From NCBI GenBank assembly GCA_025351615.1, contig JANXVP010000132.1, positions 1 to 31,070 on the forward strand: a DNA stretch of 31,070 nucleotides. The letters are read 5' to 3'. Source of the stretch: Ramlibacter sp. (GTDB lineage: Bacteria > Pseudomonadota > Gammaproteobacteria > Burkholderiales > Burkholderiaceae_C). Shown here piece after piece: positions 1 to 8,572 of the stretch. The notes under the pieces were generated by a model. The model had not been told where the DNA came from and ran no database searches. It saw nothing but the letters and a program-made list of their open reading frames with translations. Position 1 is the stretch's first letter; every line of letters starts with the position of its first letter. The position numbers and the translations under genes are program-made.

Positions 1-29
1 GGTGCGTTATGGATGCGCCGCGCACAAGC

Positions 30-69
30 GGCACGCAAAGACGTGCCCGAGGCGGGACTTACGATTGTA
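30..69 (-). promoter_or_regulatory. Left-edge non-coding DNA: possible -10 box and hairpin
   Basis: Bases 1-128 lie downstream of the oxidoreductase gene and hold no gene I can support. On the minus strand, 69-64 reads TACAAT inside CCTACAAT, which resembles a sigma70 -10 box. It is followed by a 6-bp inverted repeat, GGCACG (30-35) and CGTGCC (42-47). I see no good -35 box. This could be the promoter and leader of a minus-strand gene starting beyond the left edge, or chance. Confidence 0.25.
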
Positions 70-128
70 GGTGCACGCCCAAAGGCATGCTTCGACCAGT
101 CCCGGCCTGGCCGCGGTGCAGCAGGGGC

Positions 129-3100
129 TCAGGCCGCCTGACGCTCCCCGTGAGGATCGCTCCACTGGCGCATCAACCGGTCCCACTGGGCCCGCGCGGC
201 GAGCAGGTTCCGGTCTTTCACATGCCCGAAGCCCTTGATCTGCTCGGGAATCCGGGCGATCTCGACCGCCAGCGCATGGTTACCGGCGTCCAGCGACGCC
301 AGCACCTGATCGATGCTGTCCCGGTATTGGCCGATCAGGGCACGCTCAGTCCTGCGCTCATCGGTGCGGCCGAAGATATCCAGCGGTGTTCCGCGCAAGC
401 CCTTGAGCCTGGCCAGCACCCGGAACGCGGTCAGCATGGCGGGTCCGAACTTCATCTTCTGCAGTTCGCCTTTTTCATTGCGCCTGGCGATGGCGGGTGG
501 CGCAAGATGAAAGTGGATCCTGAAATCTCCTTCGAACAGCGCTGAAACCCTCTCCTGGAAACCTGTTTCGGTGTGCAGCCTGGCGACCTCGTACTCGTCC
601 TTGTAGGCCATCAGTTTGAACAGGTAGCGGGCCACGCTTTCCGTCAGCAGGGTCTTGCCGTGCGGGGCCTCGGCACCGCGGACCTTGTCGACATAGGCCT
701 GGTAGCTGTCCGCGTAGGCCCGGTTCTGGTAGGCCGTCAGGAATTCGACCCGCCGCGCCACCAGGCCTTCCACGGTGTCGCGCTTCCTGAAATCGATGAC
801 GTGAGCCGCGAACAGCAACTTTTCCACCGAAGCCCAGTCATGCGCGGCACGGCGGCCCCATTCAAAAGCTGCCTTGTTGTTGTCCACGGCCACGCCGTTC
901 AGCTCAATGGCGCGCAGCATCGATTCGCCGCCGATCGGAATCCAGCCCTTTTGCCAGGCATAGCCCAGCATCATCGGGTTGGTGTAGATACTGTCGCCCA
1001 TCAGCCGGGTGGACGCCGCATCCGCATCGAATGCGGACACCCCGTCCGGCCCGACCGCGTGCACGATTTCGGCGGCACAGGCCTCGGCTGGATTGCTCCA
1101 GTTGCCGTTCTTCACGAAAGCCGCGGTGGGCGTGCTGTGCGAATTCAACGCCACGTGGGTGCGACCCCGCCGCATCCGCAGCACCGTTTCCTTGCCGGCG
1201 GTCACGATCGGGTCGCAACCGATGATGAGATCCGCGCCGGCCATGCCGACACGGGTGGTGCGGATGTCCTCCGCCCGTTCGCCGATCAACACGTGGCTCC
1301 AGGTAGCGCCGCCCTTTTGCGCCAGGCCCGCCGCATCCTGGGTGACGATGCCCTTGCCTTCGATGTGCCCGGCCATTCCCAGCAACTGGCCAATGGTGAT
1401 GACGCCCGTCCCGCCCACGCCCGCCACCACGATGCCGAACGCGCCATGGATGGCGGGCAGTTGCGGCTGCGGCAGTTCGCCAAGTGTGAAGGGCGACACT
1501 GCCTTGTCCTTGGCCTTTTTCTTCAGCTGGCCGCCTTCGACCGTGACAAAGCTTGGGCAAAAACCTTTCAGGCAGCTCATGTCCTTGTTGCAGGTGCTCT
1601 GGTTGATCGTCCGTTTGCGGCCGAACTCGGTCTCCAGCGGCTCCACCGACAGGCAATTGCTCTTGACGCTGCAGTCGCCGCACCCCTCGCAGACCAGGTC
1701 GTTGATCAGCACCCGCACGGCCGGGTCCACCATCGTGCCGCGCTTGCGCCGGCGGCGTTTTTCGGTGGCGCAGGTCTGGTCGTAAATGATGACCGTCGTG
1801 CCCTTGATTTCCCGGAACTCGCGCTGGATCTTGTCGAGGTGGTCCCGGTGCTGGATTGCGATGCCGGCCGGCAGGTTCGGCACGCCCTCGTACTTTTCGG
1901 GCTCGTCGGTGACGATGGTGATTTTCATCGCGCCCTCGGCCCGCATGCTCTGCGCGATCTGCACCACCGAGTGGCCTTCCGGCCGCTCTCCGACCTGCTG
2001 GCCGCCCGTCATGGCGACCGCGTCGTTGTACAGAATCTTGTAGGTGATGTTGACACCCGCGGCGATCGACTGGCGGATCGCCAGGATGCCGCTGTGGAAG
2101 TAGGTTCCGTCGCCGAGATTGGCAAAGACGTGGTTTTCCTTGCTGAAGGGCTGCTGGCCGACCCAGGGCACGCCTTCGCCACCCATCTGGGTGAAGCCGA
2201 TCGTGGCGCGGTCCATCCAGGTCGCCATGAAGTGGCAGCCGATGCCGGCCATGGCGCGTGAGCCTTCGGGCACGACGGTCGACGTGTTGTGCGGGCAGCC
2301 GGAGCAGAACCAGGGCTGGCGATCGCCCTTGACCTCCAGCACCTGCATCGAACGCTCCTTGGCTTCGAGGATCGCAAGCTGGCCATCGATGCGGGCCACC
2401 ATGTCGCCGTCAACCCCCTGCATTTTCAGCCGATGCGCGACGGCTCGCGCGATCAGTGCCGGCGACAGGTCGGCGTTGGCGCGCAGCAAGGTGTGGCTGG
2501 ACGGATTGGGACGCGACCACTCGCCCCCGGAGAAATCGCCTTCGTCCTCGTTGAATTTGCCGACCACATTGGGACGCACATCGGAGCGCCAGTTGTAGAG
2601 CTCTTCCTTCACCTGGTATTCGATCACCTGGCGCTTTTCCTCCACCACCAGGATCTCGCGCAGCCCGGTCGCGAATTCCCGCGTGCCCTGCGCTTCCAGC
2701 GGCCAGACCACGCCGACCTTGTGCAAACGGATTCCGATCTGGCGGCAAGTCGCGTCGTCCAGGCCGAGGTCGATCAGCGCCTGGCGGGTGTCGTTGTAAG
2801 CCTTGCCGCTGGCGATGATGCCGAAACGGTCGTTCGGTCCTTCGATCGCGTTGTAGTTCAGGCGATTGGCGCGGATATACGCGAGGGCGGCGTACCACTT
2901 GTAATCGAACAGCCGGGCTTCCTGCTCGAGCGCGGCGTCCGGCCAGCGGATATGCAAGCCCCCCGCCGGCATCTGGAATTCCGGAATCCGGATCTCCACC
3001 CGCTCGGGGTCGATCATGGCGGTGGCGCTGGATTCGACGATCTCCTGGATCGTCTTCATGCCAGCCCAGACGCCCGAGAAGCGGCTCAGGGCGAAGGCGT

Positions 3101-3689
3101 GGATTCCCAGGTCAAGGATTTCCTGCACCGACGCCGGAAAGAACACCGGCAGCCCGCAGGCCTTGAAGATATGGTCGCTCTGGTGGGCGGCGGTGGAGCT
3201 CTTGGCCACATGGTCGTCGCCGGCGACCGCGATGACTCCACCCCACGCAGTGGTGCCCGCCATGTTCGCATGCTTGAACACGTCGCTACTGCGGTCCACG
3301 CCAGGGCCCTTGCCGTACCAGATGCCGAAGACGCCGTCGAACTTCTGGGTGCCTGCCGGCGAGAATCCCAGCTGTTGCGTTCCCCACAACGCAGTGGCTG
3401 CAAGCTCCTCATTGACACCGGGCTGGAACACGATGTTCTGCGCCTTGAGGTATTTTTCGGCCTTCCACAGTGCCTGGTCGTATCCGCCAAGGGGCGAACC
3501 GCGGTAGCCACTGATGAAACCGGCGGTATTCTTGCCCACCAGGGAATCCCGCAGGCGCTGCAGCATCGGCAGCTTCACCAATGCTTGCACCCCGCTCATG
3601 AAGGCGTGACCGTAATCGAGCGAATATTTGTCGTCGAGCGTGACGGTTTCCAGGGCCTTGCGGATGTGTTCGGGCAGCGGTGCATTCAT
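129..3689 (-). CDS. Indolepyruvate ferredoxin oxidoreductase family protein (IorA-IorB fusion)
   Basis: A 1186-residue, probably cytoplasmic 2-oxoacid:ferredoxin oxidoreductase. Members oxidatively decarboxylate aryl-pyruvates to the acyl-CoA with thiamine diphosphate and Fe-S clusters, usually in aromatic amino acid breakdown. Visible in order: an N-terminal pyrimidine-binding region, a TPP motif near residue 525 (GDGTYFHSG followed by YNDAVAMTGGQ), a cysteine-rich Fe-S segment around 665-710 (CEGCGDCSVKSNC, later CNKDMSCLKGFC), a POR-gamma domain from about 755 (GVGGTG, then GLAQKGGATWSH), and a long C-terminal region of the DUF6537 type. The chosen ATG at 3689 has GGAG about 10 bases upstream and gives the natural start MNAPLPEH; a start 10 codons earlier is less likely. 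It lies 55 bases downstream of mltA on the same strand, so read-through is possible. The family call is firm; the exact keto-acid substrate is not known. Confidence 0.93.
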   Translation of the reverse strand: MNAPLPEHIRKALETVTLDDKYSLDYGHAFMSGVQALVKLPMLQRLRDSLVGKNTAGFISGYRGSPLGGYDQALWKAEKYLKAQNIVFQPGVNEELAATALWGTQQLGFSPAGTQKFDGVFGIWYGKGPGVDRSSDVFKHANMAGTTAWGGVIAVAGDDHVAKSSTAAHQSDHIFKACGLPVFFPASVQEILDLGIHAFALSRFSGVWAGMKTIQEIVESSATAMIDPERVEIRIPEFQMPAGGLHIRWPDAALEQEARLFDYKWYAALAYIRANRLNYNAIEGPNDRFGIIASGKAYNDTRQALIDLGLDDATCRQIGIRLHKVGVVWPLEAQGTREFATGLREILVVEEKRQVIEYQVKEELYNWRSDVRPNVVGKFNEDEGDFSGGEWSRPNPSSHTLLRANADLSPALIARAVAHRLKMQGVDGDMVARIDGQLAILEAKERSMQVLEVKGDRQPWFCSGCPHNTSTVVPEGSRAMAGIGCHFMATWMDRATIGFTQMGGEGVPWVGQQPFSKENHVFANLGDGTYFHSGILAIRQSIAAGVNITYKILYNDAVAMTGGQQVGERPEGHSVVQIAQSMRAEGAMKITIVTDEPEKYEGVPNLPAGIAIQHRDHLDKIQREFREIKGTTVIIYDQTCATEKRRRRKRGTMVDPAVRVLINDLVCEGCGDCSVKSNCLSVEPLETEFGRKRTINQSTCNKDMSCLKGFCPSFVTVEGGQLKKKAKDKAVSPFTLGELPQPQLPAIHGAFGIVVAGVGGTGVITIGQLLGMAGHIEGKGIVTQDAAGLAQKGGATWSHVLIGERAEDIRTTRVGMAGADLIIGCDPIVTAGKETVLRMRRGRTHVALNSHSTPTAAFVKNGNWSNPAEACAAEIVHAVGPDGVSAFDADAASTRLMGDSIYTNPMMLGYAWQKGWIPIGGESMLRAIELNGVAVDNNKAAFEWGRRAAHDWASVEKLLFAAHVIDFRKRDTVEGLVARRVEFLTAYQNRAYADSYQAYVDKVRGAEAPHGKTLLTESVARYLFKLMAYKDEYEVARLHTETGFQERVSALFEGDFRIHFHLAPPAIARRNEKGELQKMKFGPAMLTAFRVLARLKGLRGTPLDIFGRTDERRTERALIGQYRDSIDQVLASLDAGNHALAVEIARIPEQIKGFGHVKDRNLLAARAQWDRLMRQWSDPHGERQAA

Positions 3690-3744
3690 GGGCGTGTTGT
3701 CTCCGGATCCAGTCAGCAAAGTGTATGCCTGTGCCGCCGATTCG

Positions 3745-4905
3745 TCATTGGTTTGTGCGCGGCCACAGCACCCACATGCGCAGCGGCTGCTTGAGCCTGC
3801 CCGCGAGTTCGCCGGCCTCGGCTCCCCAACCCGCGAAATAGTCGGCCCGCACGGCGCCGGTAATCGCGCTACCGGTGTCCTGCGCCAGCACCAGGCGCTG
3901 CAGATTCAACATCGGGCCGCTGGAGACAAGCCAGACCGGCGTGCCGTAAGGGATGCTGTCCTTGTCGACGGCAATCGAGCGGCCGGGTGTCAGCGCAACG
4001 CCTTGCGCACCGCGCGGGCCAAAGCCGGCGTCGAGTTCCGACAGGCTTTCCTCCCGAAAGAACACCGTCCGCGGATTGCTCCACAGCAAGTCGTTCAGGC
4101 GCTGCGGATTTTGCGCTGCCCAGGCCTTGATGCCCGGCCAGGAAGCGTCGCGGACAGCGCCTTGCTGCAGCAACCAGCCGCCGACGCTGCGATAGGGATG
4201 GTCGTTGCTTGCGGCATAGGCCAGCCGCACCATCCGTTCGCTGCCATCGGGCTCTGCCAACCGGAGCCGGCCGGACCCCTGGATCTGCAGCATCAGCGCA
4301 TCGAGCGGATCGGCGAGCCAGGCGATCTCCCGGCCCCGCAGGGCTGATTTCGCCTCGGGCAATGTGTCGATTTCCTGGCGGCTGTACCAGGGCTTCTTCT
4401 TTCCCAGACCAACGGGCACTCCGTACAGCGGCACGGTGAAACCGGGCCCCGCTTGGCGCGAGGCCTGCAGCATCGGTTCGTAATAACCGGTGAGCAACCC
4501 CTCACCAGCCCCCACCAGGGGTTCGACGCGATAGGGCTGGAGACGCCGAACCATCCAGTCGCGCTGTTCGTCGGCGCTGGCGATCGACAGCCGCCGCACG
4601 TCCGGACACAGCGGTGCGAACACGGGCCCAGGCCGCTCGCAGCTTTTCAGCCACGCGTTCCAGGCTTCGTGCAATGCATCGTCGGCAAAGCCGCTCAGCT
4701 CCGTCCATCGCACGGCGCGCCAGCGCGAGGAGCCCTGGAACATGGCCGGCGGCAACGGCGCGGTGTCGTCCGGCAACGCGCCGCTGGTGGCGAACGGCAA
4801 CGACGCCACTGCGGGCGAAGGGACAGGAGACTCCGGCGGCAACGGCACCGAACCACAGCCGGCCAGCGTTCCTACAATAGCCGCCAACCAAAGGAAACGG
4901 TTCAT
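3745..4905 (-). CDS. mltA: Membrane-bound lytic murein transglycosylase A
   Basis: A 386-residue lipoprotein predicted to sit in the outer membrane and cleave the MurNAc-GlcNAc bond of peptidoglycan, forming 1,6-anhydro ends. The start at 4905 gives MNRFLWLAAIVGTLAGCGS, a signal peptide with lipobox LAGC; in-frame ATGs further upstream would bury it. The middle holds the MltA domain (TGYYEPMLQASR about one third in, then IQGSGRLRLAEPDG). Near the C-terminus is the 3D motif AQDTGSAITGAVRADYF, which carries the likely catalytic aspartate. Length is normal for the family. No strong Shine-Dalgarno site precedes this ATG. Its start codon shares a CATG palindrome with a plus-strand small gene. Confidence 0.93.
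   Translation of the reverse strand: MNRFLWLAAIVGTLAGCGSVPLPPESPVPSPAVASLPFATSGALPDDTAPLPPAMFQGSSRWRAVRWTELSGFADDALHEAWNAWLKSCERPGPVFAPLCPDVRRLSIASADEQRDWMVRRLQPYRVEPLVGAGEGLLTGYYEPMLQASRQAGPGFTVPLYGVPVGLGKKKPWYSRQEIDTLPEAKSALRGREIAWLADPLDALMLQIQGSGRLRLAEPDGSERMVRLAYAASNDHPYRSVGGWLLQQGAVRDASWPGIKAWAAQNPQRLNDLLWSNPRTVFFREESLSELDAGFGPRGAQGVALTPGRSIAVDKDSIPYGTPVWLVSSGPMLNLQRLVLAQDTGSAITGAVRADYFAGWGAEAGELAGRLKQPLRMWVLWPRTNQ
4873..4878 (+). promoter_or_regulatory. Candidate -10 box (TACAAT) for the small membrane protein gene
   Basis: TACAAT within CCTACAAT lies 25 bases before the plus-strand ATG at 4904, so a transcript would start near 4885 and have a leader of about 20 nt containing the ribosome site AGGA (4892-4895). 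No convincing -35 hexamer is visible. The box lies inside the 5' coding end of mltA on the other strand. Confidence 0.4.
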
Positions 4906-5059
4906 GCTGCTGATTCTGCTCGAAGCCCTGCTGGCGTTGGTGCTCTTGCTGGCCATCGTCTGGTGGACCATGTTTTCCGGCCGCAAAAGTGGGGAGCTGC
5001 CGGCGGACCGACAAGCGGCGGCGGAGCCTGTCGAGGAGCGGCAGTCAAAAACCGATTGA
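4904..5059 (+). CDS. Small single-pass membrane protein, 51 residues, function unknown
   Basis: It begins MLLILLEALLALVLLLAIVW, giving one strong transmembrane helix at about residues 2-24, followed by a short charged tail (FSGRKSGELPADRQ, ending KTD). No domain is recognised. Reasons to believe it is real: a good ribosome site (AGGA at 4892-4895, 8 bases before ATG), a TACAAT box further upstream, and a clean membrane helix plus polar tail. The ATG lies face to face with the mltA start, the two sharing CATG at 4903-4906, so each gene's 5' signal lies in the other gene. It could be a regulatory small membrane protein, but nothing in the sequence shows a partner. Confidence 0.65.
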   Translation: MLLILLEALLALVLLLAIVWWTMFSGRKSGELPADRQAAAEPVEERQSKTD

Positions 5060-5098
5060 GTGTTGATCCCGACGCAGCGCGGCGCGTTGCCACCGCGA

Positions 5099-5725
5099 TC
5101 AGAGATTTCTCAGCAGATTGGCCAGTTCGACGGCGGACTTCACTTCCATCTTGTCGAACACGCGGGCCCGGTGCACTTCCACCGTGCGCACGCTGATGTC
5201 CAGTTGATCCGCGATCAGCTTGTTGGAAAGCCCTTCCACCACCAGCCGCATGACATCGCTCTCGCGCTCGGTCAGTTCCTGCAGTCGAGCCCTGAGTTGT
5301 TGCTTTTCCTGCCGCGCCCCGAGGACCTCGGCCGACCGGATGATCGCCTGCTCGATGCGGTCCACCAGCGCGTTGTCCGAAAAAGGTTTTTCGCAGAAAT
5401 CGAAAGCGCCGCGCTTGACCATTTGCACGGCGGTCGGCACGTCCGCATGACCGGTCAAGAAAATCACCGGCATCACCTCGATCAGCGCCCGCGCCACGAG
5501 CTTGTCGAACAGCTCCAGTCCGGACATCCCAGGCATCCGCACGTCGAGCAGGAGGCAGCAAGGCTGGCCGGGAACGAAGCCAGTCTGCAGCATCGCCTCG
5601 AACGCTTCCCCGCCGTCGAAGGCTTCGGACAGCAGGCGGCGCGAGCGCAGCAGCCATGCCAGTGCGTCACGCACGCTGGCGTCGTCGTCGACGATAAAGA
5701 CCGTGGCGTCAAAGGCTGGCTGCAT
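5099..5725 (-). CDS. FixJ/NarL-type response regulator
   Basis: A 208-residue two-component regulator. The receiver domain covers about residues 6-125, with acidic residues in FIVDDD, the phosphoacceptor Asp61 in LLLDVRMPGMSG, Thr91 in FLTGHAD and Lys113 in CEKPF. A LuxR-type DNA-binding domain follows at about 143-205 (LTERESDVMRLV, then GLSNKLIADQLDISVRTVEVH). The gene overlaps the end of the histidine kinase gene by 17 bases, so translation is probably coupled; no Shine-Dalgarno site is evident. The kinase is its obvious partner. The target promoters cannot be told from sequence. It converges on the small membrane protein gene with a 39-base gap and no clear terminator. Confidence 0.93.
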   Translation of the reverse strand: MQPAFDATVFIVDDDASVRDALAWLLRSRRLLSEAFDGGEAFEAMLQTGFVPGQPCCLLLDVRMPGMSGLELFDKLVARALIEVMPVIFLTGHADVPTAVQMVKRGAFDFCEKPFSDNALVDRIEQAIIRSAEVLGARQEKQQLRARLQELTERESDVMRLVVEGLSNKLIADQLDISVRTVEVHRARVFDKMEVKSAVELANLLRNL

Positions 5726-7769
5726 CAGGCGGGGTGGCTTGCGGACCCGGATCGACGGGCAGGGTGAAGCGGAAAATCGTCCCGCTGGGATGGTTCGGTC
5801 CGAACCCGAGGAAGCCCCCGTGCTGCTCCACCACGGTCCGGCACAGGCTCAGTCCCAGGCCCATGCCCTCGGCCTTGGTGGTGTAGAACGGCGTGAACAA
5901 CCGTTGCTCGACCGCCGCCGGAATGCCGGGCCCGCAGTCCTTCACCGAAAACTCCACCCAGGCCTTGGCCCCGGTGTGGCGCTCGCCGTCCCCGGCGCGC
6001 CGGACCTGGATTCCCAGCGTGGGATCGTTGGCGCCGGCCTGGTCCATCGCCTGCATCGCATTGCGGGCCAGGTTGAGCAGCACCTGTTCAACCATTGTTC
6101 GGTCGCAAAGGACCTGCGGCAAATCGTCCTGCAGCGTGACCTGAATGCGCACGCGCAGCTTGCGCGCCTGCAGGCTCACCAGCGGCATGATCGCGTCCAG
6201 CAAGGCCTGCGGCGCCACCGGCTCGCGTTCCTGGTCGCGACGGCGCACGAAATCGTGGACGCTTTTGATCACCTTGCCGGCCCGTTCGGCCTGCTCCGCA
6301 ATGCGCCGCATCGCCAGTTCGATGTCGGTCAACGCATGGGATCCGCCACGAAGCAGGTTCAACGAGCCGGTTGCGTAGCCCGAAATCGCCGCCAATGGCT
6401 GGTTCAACTCATGACTGAGGAGCGAGGCCATTTCGCCCACGGTCGCCAGCCGCGCGGTTGCCTGCAAGCGCTCCTGGCTGGCGCGCGAGAGCTCCTCGAT
6501 CCGTCGCTGTTCGCTGATGTCCAGGAAAGCGCTCATCCAGCCGGTCTGGGTGCCCAGGGCGTTGATCAGCGGCGCTTCGATGATCAGGACCGGGAAGCGC
6601 GAACCGTCCTTGCGCATGAAGACCGACTCGAACCCTTCGCGCGGTGGTGCATGCTGACCGGTCAGGCGGATGTCCTGGCGCTTGCGGTAGTCGTCCGCCA
6701 GCTCGGGCGGCCAGTAGGGCGCGGGCGTGCTGTGGCCGAGCAGTTCCTCCGGGGCAAATCCCACCATCTCGCAGAACGCCGGATTGACGTAGGTGATCCG
6801 CCCCTGCAGGTCGCGGGCGCGCAGGCCCGTGACCAGCGAGTCTTCCATCGCCTTGCGAAATGCAAGCGCATCCGCCAGGTCGTGTTCCGCCCGCAGCCGG
6901 CGGCGCATGTCCTTGCCCAACATGACCAGCACTGTCACCAGCGCAATCGACATGGCCGTCACCAGTGCGGTGAGGACATTGGGAAACAGGTCGGGCGCGC
7001 CGCGCCAGCTGTCCATCCTCAGCACCAGCGTATTGCCGGGCAGGTCGAGCAACTGTTGTGCGGTGAAGACCCGCGTGCCCCGCCGGGACGAGCCGTGCAT
7101 CGCCAGCCGGGTGCCGTCAGCCTCCGTGAACGACACCTCCTGGCTACGCGTGAGCTGCGGACCAACCAGCCCGGCCAGGATTTCCCCCAGCGAATAGGTC
7201 GCCAGCGCGTAACCGGTCAGCTGGCCCCCGCTGACCAGCGGCAGGCACAGCTCCATCACCTCGAGGCCCAGCCCATCGACCTGGGACACGAAGTAGCTGC
7301 TGGAATAGGCTGGCCCGCTGACCCGCCGCGCGTTGGCGCAGGCCAGCGCAACGTCGGCCTGCGCATTGCCGCGCCCGAACCGGCCGAAGACAGGCGAGCG
7401 ATACGGCGTGTCCACCGCGTCGAGGCTGGCCAGCGACTGGTCCCGCCATTCGAGCCGCATCCATTCGCGATGCTCTCGCAACAACGCCTGCGCCTGCGGA
7501 CGCCAACCGTCCTGGCGAGGAGCGCCCGAATGAAGGGCTTGCAGGCTCTGCACGTTGCGCGTGAACGCCGAGCGGATATCGCTCACCGCGTCCCCGGTAT
7601 CGCGCTCCAGCCTGCGCTGGACCTGGCTTGCCTCGTAGCGACCGGCCAGCCAGACCAATGTCACCAGGACTGCGGCGACCAGCGCGATCAGAAGCACCCA
7701 GAGGAACCAACGCAGGTAAGCAGAGAGCCGCCGCGGAACCGGTATCCGTGGAAGTGCGATCGCGCTCAC
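5709..7769 (-). CDS. PAS-domain sensor histidine kinase
   Basis: A 686-residue inner-membrane kinase. The first transmembrane helix is at about 21-42 (FLWVLLIALVAAVLVTLVWL), followed by about 220 periplasmic residues and a second helix near 263-285. The cytoplasmic part has a PAS/PAC segment at about 300-425 (GRITYVNPAFCEMVGF), a HisKA domain with the phosphorylated His near 453 (LLSHELNQPLAAISGYA), and an ATPase domain with the N box NLARNAMQAMDQAG and G boxes KDCGPGIP and GMGLGLSLCRTVVEQHGG. The start is GTG at 7769, whose GTGA overlaps the stop of the amidase gene. It feeds the response regulator encoded immediately downstream. The periplasmic domain matches nothing I can name, so the signal is unknown. 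Confidence 0.92.
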   Translation of the reverse strand: MSAIALPRIPVPRRLSAYLRWFLWVLLIALVAAVLVTLVWLAGRYEASQVQRRLERDTGDAVSDIRSAFTRNVQSLQALHSGAPRQDGWRPQAQALLREHREWMRLEWRDQSLASLDAVDTPYRSPVFGRFGRGNAQADVALACANARRVSGPAYSSSYFVSQVDGLGLEVMELCLPLVSGGQLTGYALATYSLGEILAGLVGPQLTRSQEVSFTEADGTRLAMHGSSRRGTRVFTAQQLLDLPGNTLVLRMDSWRGAPDLFPNVLTALVTAMSIALVTVLVMLGKDMRRRLRAEHDLADALAFRKAMEDSLVTGLRARDLQGRITYVNPAFCEMVGFAPEELLGHSTPAPYWPPELADDYRKRQDIRLTGQHAPPREGFESVFMRKDGSRFPVLIIEAPLINALGTQTGWMSAFLDISEQRRIEELSRASQERLQATARLATVGEMASLLSHELNQPLAAISGYATGSLNLLRGGSHALTDIELAMRRIAEQAERAGKVIKSVHDFVRRRDQEREPVAPQALLDAIMPLVSLQARKLRVRIQVTLQDDLPQVLCDRTMVEQVLLNLARNAMQAMDQAGANDPTLGIQVRRAGDGERHTGAKAWVEFSVKDCGPGIPAAVEQRLFTPFYTTKAEGMGLGLSLCRTVVEQHGGFLGFGPNHPSGTIFRFTLPVDPGPQATPPDAASL

Positions 7770-8572
7770 AACACCCGGTGTTCGAGCGCGGGCAACTGTT
7801 GCCGCACCTGCGTCAGGCGCGACCGCTCCAGCGTTGCCACGACCACAGCCGGGCCTTCGTCCTGCTGCGCCAGGACTTCACCCCAGGGATCGACAACCAT
7901 CGAGTGGCCCCAGGTCCGGCGCCCGTTTTCGTGGTGCCCCCCCTGGGCCGGCGCCACCACATAGGCCAGGTTCTCGATTGCCCGGGCGCGCAGCAGCGGT
8001 TCCCAGTGGGCCTGGCCAGTCAGATGGGTGAAGGCGCTAGGGACCAGCAGCACGTCGGCGGCCAGCTCCCGGTACAGCTCCGGGAAGCGCAGGTCGTAGC
8101 AGACCGTGAGCCCGATCCGCCAGGACTGCCCATTTCGCGCTTCGAGCGCAAAGGCCACCGGTTGCCGTCCTGGCTCGATCACCCGCCATTCGTCGTACTT
8201 CTCGCGGCCATTGTCGAAGCGAAACAGGTGGATCTTGTCGTACCGCGCGACGCATTCGCCCCTGGGCGAATACACGAGTGTCGCATTGCGCACATGGCCC
8301 TCGTCGGCCGCTTCCAGCGGCAATGTGCCGCCGACCACCCACAGGCCGAGTTCACGCGCGGTGTCGGCGAGAAACTGCTGGATCCGGCCACCGCCGAAGC
8401 GCTCACTCAGCGCAAGCTTGTCGCTGTCCTTGCGCCCCAGCAGGCAGAAATACTCCGGCAGCACCGCCAGCTCGCAGCCAGCCGACGCTGCCTGCTCCAG
8501 CAGCGCCTTGGCGGCGCCCAGGTTGCCCTCCAGCGCGACGCCGGAAACCATCTGGAGTGCCGCGACTTTCAT
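7766..8572 (-). CDS. Carbon-nitrogen hydrolase (nitrilase superfamily amidase)
   Basis: A 268-residue cytoplasmic amidase of the nitrilase superfamily. The catalytic triad is visible: Glu40 in AVLPEYF, Lys113 in RYDKIHLF, and Cys158 in LTVCYDLRFPEL. These motifs resemble the Nit1/NitA branch whose members hydrolyse deaminated glutathione, a metabolite-repair reaction; that specific role is inferred. The ATG at 8572 shares one base with the TGA of the YhdP gene (TGATG), and its own stop overlaps the kinase start by 4 bases, so the three genes form one tightly coupled transcription unit. Confidence 0.9.
   Translation of the reverse strand: MKVAALQMVSGVALEGNLGAAKALLEQAASAGCELAVLPEYFCLLGRKDSDKLALSERFGGGRIQQFLADTARELGLWVVGGTLPLEAADEGHVRNATLVYSPRGECVARYDKIHLFRFDNGREKYDEWRVIEPGRQPVAFALEARNGQSWRIGLTVCYDLRFPELYRELAADVLLVPSAFTHLTGQAHWEPLLRARAIENLAYVVAPAQGGHHENGRRTWGHSMVVDPWGEVLAQQDEGPAVVVATLERSRLTQVRQQLPALEHRVL

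Noticed and set aside
9..545. A 178-codon plus-strand frame at the left edge.
   Set aside because: Most of it is antisense to the C-terminus of the oxidoreductase and its sequence has no recognisable protein character.
5060..5098. A terminator in the gap between the small membrane protein and the response regulator.
   Set aside because: I found no stem followed by a T-run in these 39 bases.
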